DNA from: an uncultured Clostridium sp.
GTDB lineage: Bacteria > Bacillota > Clostridia > TANB77 > CAG-508
DNA length: 7,920 nucleotides
Direction of reading: 5' to 3'
Assembly: GCA_947428535.1 (NCBI GenBank)
Contig: CANEMG010000034.1
Location: forward strand, 1 to 7,920
The notes beneath the pieces were generated by a model. That model saw only the letters and a list, made by a program, of their open reading frames with translations, made no database searches and was not told the origin of the DNA. Shown here in pieces: positions 1 to 6,087 of this stretch. The position numbers and the translations under genes are program-made. Position 1 is the stretch's first letter. Each line of letters opens with the position of its first letter.

Positions 1-2676
1 ACTATTAGAATTTTCCGCAATTCCTTTTAAATTAATGTTTGTTATTGGTTTGTTTGATGTATTTGTTAAAACAACATTATATCTTAAAATTTGTCCTTCA
101 TTAACTTCTTCATTCTCTTCTAAAGTTACACCTGCTCTTGTAACCTGTGTTCCTATAGTTAGTTCTGGTGTTTCTTCTACTACTTGGCAGTCTTCTAATT
201 CAACAGCTTTTACTTCAGTTTCTAATCCTACTATTGAACTATCTGTCATTTCTTGACCATTTAGATTATAGTAAGTAGTAAATAAATTATAAGCTGTTTC
301 ATTATATCCAATATTTTCAGGTATATTTAAATTGTATGAAACTTGTACTTGTTCTCCAATTTTCATACTATTATTATTTAAAACAACTTTAAAACTTTTT
401 ATTTGTGAAAAATCAATAATTTGTTCTTCCCAACTACTAGAATTTCTATCTGGATTTTCCTCTGTTGAATAATATACTTTTCCAACTAATCCACTTAAAG
501 AAACTCCTCCTGCTAGGGTTGTATTAAAAGTTGTATTCAAATTAACATTATCTTTTGTATTTCCTATTACTGGTATCTTTCCAATTATTTCAACATTAGA
601 AATTTCATCATTATAGTTATTCATTATTACTGTTGATACTTTTGCTATCTGAGATTCAGCATTTACATTAATTTTTCCTACTGTTGTTTGATCATCATAA
701 CTTACTAAAATTTCTTTTTCTTTATTAAAATTTTCTAATTTTGTTTCTTTTAATATACCACTTCTTGAAACATAATTTACTTCTATATCTTCACTTACTT
801 TTCCTTCTGCTTCATAAGCAATATTAGTTCCAACTTCATTTGTATATCTAAATTTTACTGATGATTTACCATTTGCTGTAATTTTATTTAAATTTAATTT
901 AGCTGTAATTAATACTGTAGTTCCTTCGATTAATGTTCCTGGCTCATATTCGTTTTGTGTTCCTGCTAAAGCAACTTGTATTTCATTTAAATCTTGTTCA
1001 TTTTTTACCACTTGCCAATTTGCTAATGATAAACCATTTTTATACATTAAATTTACACTTTTAATCTCTGCACTTTCTACTGCTGAAGGTAATTCTATTG
1101 AAATTAAAGGGTTTCTAAATAATTCATATTTTTCTTCATTTGTTTTTAATGTCGCTGTAAAAGTAACTTCATTTTCTTCTGTTGTAACAAAATCATTAGT
1201 ATTCATTTCTAATGTCATTTTTGATTCTGTTTCCTCTAATGTTATATTATTTTGTGAAGTTATACTTTGTACTATTACTTCTTTTTCTTCAAAAACTTTC
1301 GCTACTTTGTTTGTAACTTCTGATTTTATACTTTTAAAAGATCTTACATAATCTCTTGAAAAAGTATCACTACTTTTAATTATCTTTTCGTTTTTGATAT
1401 TTAAAGTTTCAGCGTTTTCAATATTTTTTATTCTAAAAGTTACTCTATCAACTTCTGTATTATAATAAAATACATATCTGTCATTTTTAATTTCTGAGCT
1501 TTGATTTATTTCTCCCAGTTTTTCTCCTAGTTGATTGTATATTTCTATACATCCATTTGTACCTAATACAGTGTCAAATTCTTTTACTGCTACTGATGTA
1601 GCTCTATATGCAGATAAATTTATTAAATCAATTTCACGATCATCTGTTACTATTTTATCTATATTATTTTCTACTATAATTTCATCTATAAAGTTAGAAT
1701 CTTTTATTTCAATAACATCTGTTGTTGTGTAAGAAACTTCCTTTTTATTTTCTAATACAGTATTTGCATATAAATATCCTTTATATTTACTAGAAGTATC
1801 TGATATTACACTATAAGTAGCAAGAACATCTGTAGTTTCTTCTACTTCTTTATGTTCTTCAAAATTTCCAAGTATTTCATATCCAGAAATCTCTATTTTA
1901 ACATCACCTGAAAGACCTATATCTGTTCCAGATATAGATTCTTCTGAGTATACTAAAACTAATCTTACTTCTTCATCATAATTATCAACTACTTCATTAA
2001 TGTTTAAAATTCTTCTATTTGTTCCTTCTTCAAGGAAATTAATATTATCAGAAATTTCTTCTACTCTACACATATATGGCATTATTCCTGATATATTTGG
2101 AAGTTCAAAGTTTATATTTAAGTTATTAACATCATGACCTTTTGTATCAACATTAGCTTTAAAAGTTAAATCTACCAAAGTTCCTTTTCCGTTTTCATTA
2201 TCAAATTTAACTAATTTGTTGATATTTAAATTTGTATTAACTGCTATCTCCTTAAATGATTCAATCTCTTCTGGTGTAAGTTCTTTTACCTCTTCAACTT
2301 CTTCATCACTTACATCAGCATCATTGTTCTCTTCTGAGTTGTTGTTCTCTGAATCTTCTCCTATTTCTTCTGACTTCTCAGATTCAGGTTCTTGTACATC
2401 TGGAATCACTTCATTTTCATTGTTTTCTTCAGCATTATTCTCTTTATCCGTATTTTCTTCATTTGGTGGTTCCTGCTCATCCTGATTATTTTCATTTTCT
2501 TGAATTTCATCAGTTCTTACATCACTTGTAAATTCTGAAGTCCATTCAACTTCTGTTGCTAAAGCAATATTTGTTACTTCACTTAGAATCATTATGTGAT
2601 TAGATAATAAGCTAATTATAAAAGCTAGCACTAATATTCTCTTTAGCATAAAGTGTTTCATTTTTCCCCTTTTCAT
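1..2676 (-). CDS. Large secreted cell-surface protein with DUF11-like repeats, N-terminal 892 codons (runs off the window)
   Basis: An uninterrupted frame of 892 codons starts with ATG at 2676 and is still open at base 1, so the C-terminus, including any sortase signal or other anchor, is not visible. AGGAGAG at 2681-2687 sits close upstream of the start; a second in-frame ATG lies five codons further in. Residues 1-40 form a signal peptide: a basic start (MKRGKMKHFMLKR), a hydrophobic core ILVLAFIISLL, and a likely cut after IALA. Residues about 56-137 are a Glu/Asn-rich acidic low-complexity linker. The rest looks like serial beta-sandwich domains, Thr/Asn/Glu-rich with very few Cys. The last visible stretch (about 860-892) contains EGQILRYNVVLTNTSNKPI, which resembles the start of a DUF11-type repeat; a related pattern, VSTVIMNNYNDEISNVEIIG, occurs earlier. 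Such proteins are usually adhesin- or S-layer-like, but the function here is unknown. It has its own promoter and is probably not part of the comM-dprA-yraN transcript. Secretion is well supported; the DUF11 assignment is by eye. Confidence 0.87.
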   Translation of the reverse strand, partial: MKRGKMKHFMLKRILVLAFIISLLSNHIMILSEVTNIALATEVEWTSEFTSDVRTDEIQENENNQDEQEPPNEENTDKENNAEENNENEVIPDVQEPESEKSEEIGEDSENNNSEENNDADVSDEEVEEVKELTPEEIESFKEIAVNTNLNINKLVKFDNENGKGTLVDLTFKANVDTKGHDVNNLNINFELPNISGIMPYMCRVEEISDNINFLEEGTNRRILNINEVVDNYDEEVRLVLVYSEESISGTDIGLSGDVKIEISGYEILGNFEEHKEVEETTDVLATYSVISDTSSKYKGYLYANTVLENKKEVSYTTTDVIEIKDSNFIDEIIVENNIDKIVTDDREIDLINLSAYRATSVAVKEFDTVLGTNGCIEIYNQLGEKLGEINQSSEIKNDRYVFYYNTEVDRVTFRIKNIENAETLNIKNEKIIKSSDTFSRDYVRSFKSIKSEVTNKVAKVFEEKEVIVQSITSQNNITLEETESKMTLEMNTNDFVTTEENEVTFTATLKTNEEKYELFRNPLISIELPSAVESAEIKSVNLMYKNGLSLANWQVVKNEQDLNEIQVALAGTQNEYEPGTLIEGTTVLITAKLNLNKITANGKSSVKFRYTNEVGTNIAYEAEGKVSEDIEVNYVSRSGILKETKLENFNKEKEILVSYDDQTTVGKINVNAESQIAKVSTVIMNNYNDEISNVEIIGKIPVIGNTKDNVNLNTTFNTTLAGGVSLSGLVGKVYYSTEENPDRNSSSWEEQIIDFSQIKSFKVVLNNNSMKIGEQVQVSYNLNIPENIGYNETAYNLFTTYYNLNGQEMTDSSIVGLETEVKAVELEDCQVVEETPELTIGTQVTRAGVTLEENEEVNEGQILRYNVVLTNTSNKPITNINLKGIAENSNS

Positions 2677-2723
2677 TTGACTCTCCTAACTTAACAAAAT
2701 TATAGTATTTTATCTTTTTATAC

Positions 2724-2900
2724 TTACTTATTTATTATAAAGTTTTTTAAAGTCTTTTCAATACCTATATTTTGCCAATTTATTTGATATCTTCTACTTA
2801 CTATCGGAAGGTTATTTATTTGAATTTCACTTTTTTTATATCTTTTTGGTATCTTTTTGATTACAATTTTTACATTTTGGGGATTTTTTTTATGAAGCTC
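2724..2900 (-). other. Startless 58-codon open frame between yraN and the surface protein gene
   Basis: This minus-strand frame opens just after a TAA (2903-2901) and closes at TAA (2726-2724), with no ATG, GTG or TTG in between. Its translation looks protein-like (for example NLPIVSRRYQINWQNIGIEK) and uses varied codons. It could be the C-terminal remnant of a decayed gene. In DNA this AT-rich a chance open frame of this length is also plausible, and its end overlaps the promoter of the next gene. I do not recognise any family. It is recorded because nothing else but that promoter explains this spacer. Confidence 0.25.
2734..2761 (-). promoter_or_regulatory. Sigma-A type promoter for the large surface protein gene
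   Basis: On the minus strand, TTGAAA (2761-2756) and TATAAT (2739-2734) are separated by 16 bases. Transcription would start near 2727, giving a leader of about 50 bases before the ATG at 2676. This suggests the surface protein gene is transcribed separately from the upstream operon. Confidence 0.65.
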
Positions 2901-2933
2901 TTATAAGGCTTATTTACGTAAGAATACCTTCTT

Positions 2934-3299
2934 TCAGAAAAAAACATTCTTTATGTGATTTATAAAGCATTTATTTCTATATAAATAGACTTCTAATACA
3001 TCAAATCTAATATTTTTATTATCTAATCCATATTTATAAATAAAATACTCACTAGATTTTATAATACGATTTTCCTTCTTTTTATTTATTGCTTCTCTAG
3101 GAATACCATATGTTTTAGAAGTTCTAGTTTTTACTTCTACAAAAACATATTCATCTTTATCTTTAGCTATTATGTCTATTTCCCCTCTATATGTAATAAA
3201 GTTTCTCTTTAAAATAGCATATCCCAAATATTCTAGATACTCAACAATTCTATCTTCACCAAATATACCTATTTTTCTGTTTTTAGATTTTTTTACCAC
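2934..3299 (-). CDS. yraN: YraN / UPF0102 family nuclease-fold protein
   Basis: This 121-residue protein is of normal length for UPF0102, a family with a PD-(D/E)xK restriction-endonuclease-like fold. The family signature is complete: an N-terminal helix with GEDRIVEYLEYLGY (about 14-27), GEIDII (39-44) and FVEVKTR (53-59), with D42, E55 and K57 as the presumed metal-site residues, then YG (64-65) and RFD (98-100). The start is GTG at 3299, chosen because GGAGG lies seven bases upstream, inside the last codons of dprA. The two genes overlap by seven bases (GTGGTAA), so translation is probably coupled. It ends in TGA with no convincing terminator after it. The family is widely found beside comM and dprA; a role in DNA or Holliday-junction processing has been proposed, but the cellular function remains poorly defined. 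Confidence 0.93.
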   Translation of the reverse strand: MVKKSKNRKIGIFGEDRIVEYLEYLGYAILKRNFITYRGEIDIIAKDKDEYVFVEVKTRTSKTYGIPREAINKKKENRIIKSSEYFIYKYGLDNKNIRFDVLEVYLYRNKCFINHIKNVFF

Positions 3300-4186
3300 T
3301 CTAATGCCTCCATTTCTAAAATACTTGCCTTTACTTTATATCTTCCATCAATATCTTGATATATAAGTTCTTCTAATTCCATATTAGCAATTACTTGTAT
3401 AAGTTCTTTAAATTCTAAGTTCATTTCCACTAACAATTCATCTAAAAGCATTCCATTTTCTTTAATTAAATCATATATTTTCTTATATCTTATATCCACA
3501 TATGTTTTCTTTTCTTTATCAGTTATGCACTTTTTATTAATAAATTGTGGAAATTTCTGAACAATATCTTCTATACTAGTAGTTAATATTGCTCCTTCTT
3601 TAATTAAATTATTTACTCCTATACCTAGATAACTATCTAACCTTCCTGGTAAAGCAAATACTTTTTTTCCTTGTTCCCTAGCATTTCTGGCAGTTATGCT
3701 TGTCCCACTTCTATATGCTGACTCTATTACTAAAATTCCTTCAGAAATAGCTGTGATAATTCTATTTCTCTTTGGAAAGTTTTCTTTTAGTGGTTTCATA
3801 TCTTCTTCAAACTCTGTTATTATTAAACCATCATTTTTTGCTATATCATAAAACAGTTTAGTATTTTCTTTTGGGAAAATATTATTAAATCCACTTCCTA
3901 AAACTGCTATTGTTTTACCTCCATATTCTAATGCTGTTCTATGTGCAACAGTATCTGTTCCAAGTGCCATTCCACTAACTATTGGTATTCCTCTTAAAAC
4001 TAATTCTTTTGTAAAGAACTTACAGTTTTTTATACCATACTCACTTACCTTTCTAGTTCCTACTATTGCAAATGAATCTTCTTTTAATAAATCTATATTA
4101 CCAATTGCATATAGCTTTTTAGGTACACTTTTTATTTTCTTTAGTTTACTTGGAAAATCCTTTTTATCAATTATTTTATATTCCAT
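3293..4186 (-). CDS. dprA: DNA-processing protein DprA (Smf), short form
   Basis: DprA binds incoming single-stranded DNA during natural transformation, protects it and loads RecA; it acts in the cytoplasm. The Rossmann-like core is complete: IVGTR (41-45), SGMALGTDTVAH (71-82), GSGFNNIFPKEN (98-108 region), FPKRNRII (137-144), ESAYRSGTSITARNAREQGK (155-174) and ALPG (178-181), then the glycine/asparagine-rich GIGVNNLIKEGA stretch. Residues about 225-290 fit the C-terminal winged-helix domain. At 297 residues it is shorter than the usual 350-380: it begins almost directly at the core and lacks the N-terminal SAM/HhH domain. The ATG at 4186 has AAGGAAG (4197-4191) at good spacing. It follows comM by 35 bases and overlaps yraN by seven, so it is part of one operon. 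DprA is also conserved in bacteria not known to be transformable, so competence cannot be concluded from it alone. Confidence 0.96.
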   Translation of the reverse strand: MEYKIIDKKDFPSKLKKIKSVPKKLYAIGNIDLLKEDSFAIVGTRKVSEYGIKNCKFFTKELVLRGIPIVSGMALGTDTVAHRTALEYGGKTIAVLGSGFNNIFPKENTKLFYDIAKNDGLIITEFEEDMKPLKENFPKRNRIITAISEGILVIESAYRSGTSITARNAREQGKKVFALPGRLDSYLGIGVNNLIKEGAILTTSIEDIVQKFPQFINKKCITDKEKKTYVDIRYKKIYDLIKENGMLLDELLVEMNLEFKELIQVIANMELEELIYQDIDGRYKVKASILEMEALEW

Positions 4187-4221
4187 AGTACTTCCTTTCT
4201 TTGAATTTTTTCTATTAGTTC

Positions 4222-5058
4222 TTACTTAATTTTGTCCAAACTTCTATATTGCATTGCTTCTAACATATGTTCTGTTTTGATTTGTTCTTCATTATTTAAG
4301 TCTGCTATTGTTCTTGCTACTTTTAAAACTTTAAAATACGATCTAGAAGTTAATTTCATCTTTTTAAAATATGAATTTAAAATTTCTTTCGTTTTAATAT
4401 CCAATATACAATATTTTTCAATTAGTTTTGATGTTAATTCTGAATTTGAATATATAGAATAATTTTTATATCGTTTTTGTTGAATCTTTCTTGCTTTATT
4501 TACTCTATCTTGAATACTTTTTGATGTTTCGATATTAATATCATTTATATCTTCATAATTTACTGATGGAACATTTATATGCATATCAAATCTGTCTATC
4601 ATTGGTCCACTTAGCTTTGATTTATATGCATTTCTTTGCCTCAAAGTACAAGTACATTCTTTTTCTCTACTTCCATAATAGCCACATGGACAAGGATTCA
4701 TGCTTCCTATTAGCATAAAATTACAAGGATATGATATGTTTGTTCCTACTCTACTAATATTTATTTTTCTATCTTCCATTGGAATTCTTAATACTTCTAA
4801 TGTTTTTCTATTAAATTCTAATAACTCATCTAAAAACAAAACTCCTAAATGTGCTAAACTGGCTTCTCCTGGTTTAGGAATTCTTCCACCTCCTACTAAT
4901 GCAGTTTCTGTAATTGTATGGTGTGGATATCTAAATGGTCTTTTTGATATTAAACCTTCATCATTTAATATTCCAGATATACTATGTATTTTTGTAATTT
5001 CTAATGACTCTTCAAAAGTTAAGTCTGGTAATATAGTAGGTAATCTTTTTGCCATCAT
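4222..5058 (-). CDS. comM: ComM C-terminal part (AAA+ ATPase and C-terminal domain)
   Basis: This is the downstream frame of the broken comM gene. It joins the family alignment at GSGKT, just before its first ATG (5058), which falls inside the Walker A helix and is not a credible natural start. It contains EITKIHSISG, RPFRYPHHTIT, GGGRIPKPGEASLAHLGVLF, the Walker B LFLDELLEF, the Cys-rich NPCPCGYYG and ECTC segment, and SGPMIDRFD with a putative arginine finger. The C-terminal helical Mg-chelatase domain follows, including LTSRSYFKVLKVARTIADL. It stops at TAA (4224-4222). All motifs are intact, so selection has not been relaxed for long. Confidence 0.85.
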   Translation of the reverse strand: MMAKRLPTILPDLTFEESLEITKIHSISGILNDEGLISKRPFRYPHHTITETALVGGGRIPKPGEASLAHLGVLFLDELLEFNRKTLEVLRIPMEDRKINISRVGTNISYPCNFMLIGSMNPCPCGYYGSREKECTCTLRQRNAYKSKLSGPMIDRFDMHINVPSVNYEDINDINIETSKSIQDRVNKARKIQQKRYKNYSIYSNSELTSKLIEKYCILDIKTKEILNSYFKKMKLTSRSYFKVLKVARTIADLNNEEQIKTEHMLEAMQYRSLDKIK

Positions 5059-5749
5059 TGTTTTGCCAGAACCGTGGACTACCTATTAATAGGCAATTAT
5101 GTCCTCCTGCTGCCGAAACTTCTAGTGCTCTTTTTACCATGTTCTGTCCTTTAACTTCTGAAAAATCAATAGTATTCATTTGCGTATATTTAAATAATTC
5201 TTTAATATCAACTATTTCTGGAGAAATACAACATTTCTTATTTAAATGATTTATAACTTCTATTAAATTATTTGCTCCTGTTACTTTTAGTCCTTTTACT
5301 ATAGCAGCTTCTTTGGCATTTTCTTTTGGTAATATTATTTCGTTAATTCCGCGCTTTACTGCCTCAATACATATTGGTAAAATTCCATTTACTTTATTTA
5401 ATTTACCATCTAACGAAAGCTCTCCTATAAAAATTACATTATCTAAGTTCTCTCTATTTACTATCTTCATAGAACTTAAGATTCCAATAGCAATAGCTAA
5501 ATCAAGAGCAGAACCTGTTTTTCTTACGGATGCGGGTGATAGATTTATTATATACTTTCTACTAAGTAATTCTATTCCGCAGTTTTTAATAGCAGTTCTT
5601 ACCCTTTCTTTTGACTCTTTAATATTTGTGTCTGGTAATCCTACTACATCATAGCAAGGCATTCCTGATGATATATCTGTCTCAACATTTATTAGAACAC
5701 CATCTAATCCTTGCAAAACAATACTTTTTACAATAGATAAAATAGGCAA
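5012..5749 (-). CDS. comM: ComM N-terminal part (ChlI/LonC-like domain up to the broken Walker A)
   Basis: This is the 245-codon upstream frame of the broken comM gene. It contains the typical N-terminus: VKSIVLQGLDGVLINVETDI, MPCYDVVGLPDTNIKESKER, then INLSPASVRKTGSALDLAIA and FIGELSLDGKLNKVNGILP, which together make the ribosomal-S5-like / Lon-protease-like fold found in YifB proteins. After KGQNMVKRALEVSAAGGHN and LLIGSP (proline 225) the frame leaves the family alignment and adds about 20 unrelated residues before its stop. If translated alone it would make a protein without ATPase activity. Confidence 0.85.
   Translation of the reverse strand: MPILSIVKSIVLQGLDGVLINVETDISSGMPCYDVVGLPDTNIKESKERVRTAIKNCGIELLSRKYIINLSPASVRKTGSALDLAIAIGILSSMKIVNRENLDNVIFIGELSLDGKLNKVNGILPICIEAVKRGINEIILPKENAKEAAIVKGLKVTGANNLIEVINHLNKKCCISPEIVDIKELFKYTQMNTIDFSEVKGQNMVKRALEVSAAGGHNCLLIGSPRFWQNNDGKKITYYITRLNF
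5071..5077 (-). other. Frameshift site inside the comM Walker A motif
   Basis: The coding strand reads CCA C GGT; the family motif P-G-S-G-K-T needs CCA GGT. The single extra base is not in a homopolymer run. In the upstream frame it creates a CGG arginine codon, the only in-frame CGG I could find by eye in the genes of this window. Confidence 0.85.
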
Positions 5750-5787
5750 TCTCTCCTTTCTTTTTATTATTTAATTTGATTTGTTTG

Positions 5788-5816
5788 AAAAATTTGGCGA
5801 AGGCCAATGAATTTTT
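5788..5816 (-). promoter_or_regulatory. Hairpin with U-run in the comM leader, possible attenuator
   Basis: On the minus strand TTGGC and GCCAA pair around a four-base CTTC loop, and AAAAAT and ATTTTT extend the stem past a three-base bulge. It lies in the roughly 77-base leader between the predicted start of transcription and the comM start. The short U-run makes a weak attenuator or an mRNA-stabilising hairpin possible; no alternative antiterminator pairing was identified. Confidence 0.35.
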
Positions 5817-5832
5817 GAAATAAATTTCATTT

Positions 5833-5861
5833 ATAGTACTACGTTTTCTCTATTTTGTAAA
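5833..5861 (-). promoter_or_regulatory. Sigma-A type promoter of the comM-dprA-yraN operon
   Basis: TTTACA (5861-5856) and TACTAT (5838-5833) on the minus strand are separated by exactly 17 bases, with an A/T-rich tract upstream that could act as an UP element. Transcription would start near 5826. Two palindromes centred on AGTACT overlap the two promoter boxes (5834-5841 and 5859-5868) and could bind a regulator. Confidence 0.65.
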
Positions 5862-5889
5862 GTACTTTTTAATTTTTTATTTAAATTTA

Positions 5890-5956
5890 GAACAAAAGTG
5901 GACAATATGATAATTACAAAATACAAAAATTTACTAAATTGTCCACGTATTTGTTC
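5890..5956. repeat. Long-loop inverted repeat
   Basis: GTGGACAAT (5898-5906) and ATTGTCCAC (5938-5946) are perfect inverted copies. They are extended outward by GAACAAA (5890-5896) and TTTGTTC (5950-5956), with one and three unpaired bases between the blocks. The central loop is 31 A/T-rich bases. The arms total 16 matched pairs. It lies just upstream of the comM promoter, so it could be an operator-like site or part of a structured or mobile element. Confidence 0.55.
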
Positions 5957-5958
5957 GA

Positions 5959-5990
5959 TGCACCGATTTTGTTGTACAAAATTGTGTGCA
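5959..5990. repeat. Hairpin with five-base loop
   Basis: GCACCGATTTTG (5960-5971) and CAAAATTGTGTGC (5977-5989) pair over 12 positions with one wobble and one bulged base around the loop TTGTA, flanked by a further T-A pair. Neither strand has a U-run directly after it, so it is not a standard terminator. Confidence 0.55.
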
Positions 5991-6004
5991 AAAATTAGCG
6001 AAGC

Positions 6005-6048
6005 TTTTATTTAGTAGGAAATGCAGAGCGCTTTCCTACTAAATAAAA
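6005..6048. repeat. 17-bp perfect inverted repeat / strong hairpin
   Basis: The arms 6005-6021 and 6032-6048 are perfectly complementary; the core reads TTTAGTAGGAAA on one side and TTTCCTACTAAA on the other. The ten-base centre can pair further with a bulge, leaving an AGA triloop. It follows the terminator of the 3D-domain gene and shares its A/T tract. It could be a back-up terminator or roadblock, or a copy of a dispersed palindromic repeat; one window cannot decide this. Confidence 0.7.
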
Positions 6049-6073
6049 AAACAGTATAGACTAAACTATACTG
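6045..6073 (-). terminator. Rho-independent terminator of the 3D-domain gene
   Basis: On the minus strand CAGTATAG and CTATACTG form an 8-bp perfect stem around the six-base loop TTTAGT, followed directly by seven T. It begins about 15 bases after the stop codon, as expected for a terminator. Confidence 0.85.
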
Positions 6074-6087
6074 CTTTAATATATTTT

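Larger units (their letters stand above)
4222..5749 (-). pseudogene. comM: comM (yifB), Mg-chelatase-like AAA+ helicase, interrupted by a +1 frameshift
   Basis: ComM is a hexameric AAA+ helicase that extends branch migration during integration of transforming DNA. The gene is present from end to end: removing one base would give about 508 residues, the usual length for the family. The upstream frame carries the N-terminal domain as far as LLIGSP; the downstream frame resumes at GSGKT, so the break splits the Walker A motif. The extra base is at or next to + G5074 (CCA-C-GGT on the coding strand). The start is TTG at 5749, with AAAGGAG just upstream; the spacing is tight, so a nearby alternative such as the ATT two codons in cannot be excluded. 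It is the first gene of the comM-dprA-yraN group, 35 bases before dprA. No other damage is visible, so this is either a sequencing or assembly error, a very recent mutation, or, less likely, recoding. If real and not recoded, the ATPase is lost. Confidence 0.9.

Noticed and set aside
2216..2485. Ser-rich plus-strand open frame of 89 codons
   Set aside because: It is the antisense shadow of the Glu/Asn-rich linker of the minus-strand surface protein (GAA/TCA reversed gives TTC/TGA-poor Ser/Phe runs); it has no ribosome binding site.
4222..5058. An independent 278-residue ATPase gene starting at ATG 5058
   Set aside because: The ATG lies inside the Walker A helix and the missing GSGKT is directly upstream in the same frame; this is the second half of a frameshifted comM, not a separate gene.
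4700..5654. Plus-strand open frames over comM (4700-5089, 5049-5249, 5313-5654)
   Set aside because: They run antisense to a strongly conserved coding region, have no family motifs and no ribosome binding sites.
5890..5956. LexA (SOS) box suggested by GAAC and GTTC
   Set aside because: A Gram-positive LexA box needs GAAC and GTTC four bases apart; here they are more than 50 bases apart and belong to a longer inverted repeat.
5831..6010. Startless 59-codon minus-strand open frame in the hairpin-rich spacer (contains FVQQNRCIEQIRGQF)
   Set aside because: No start codon, it runs through two hairpins and the comM promoter and ends at the -10 box. A chance open frame is expected at about this rate in such AT-rich DNA, so I do not call a gene, though repeat copies elsewhere would change this.
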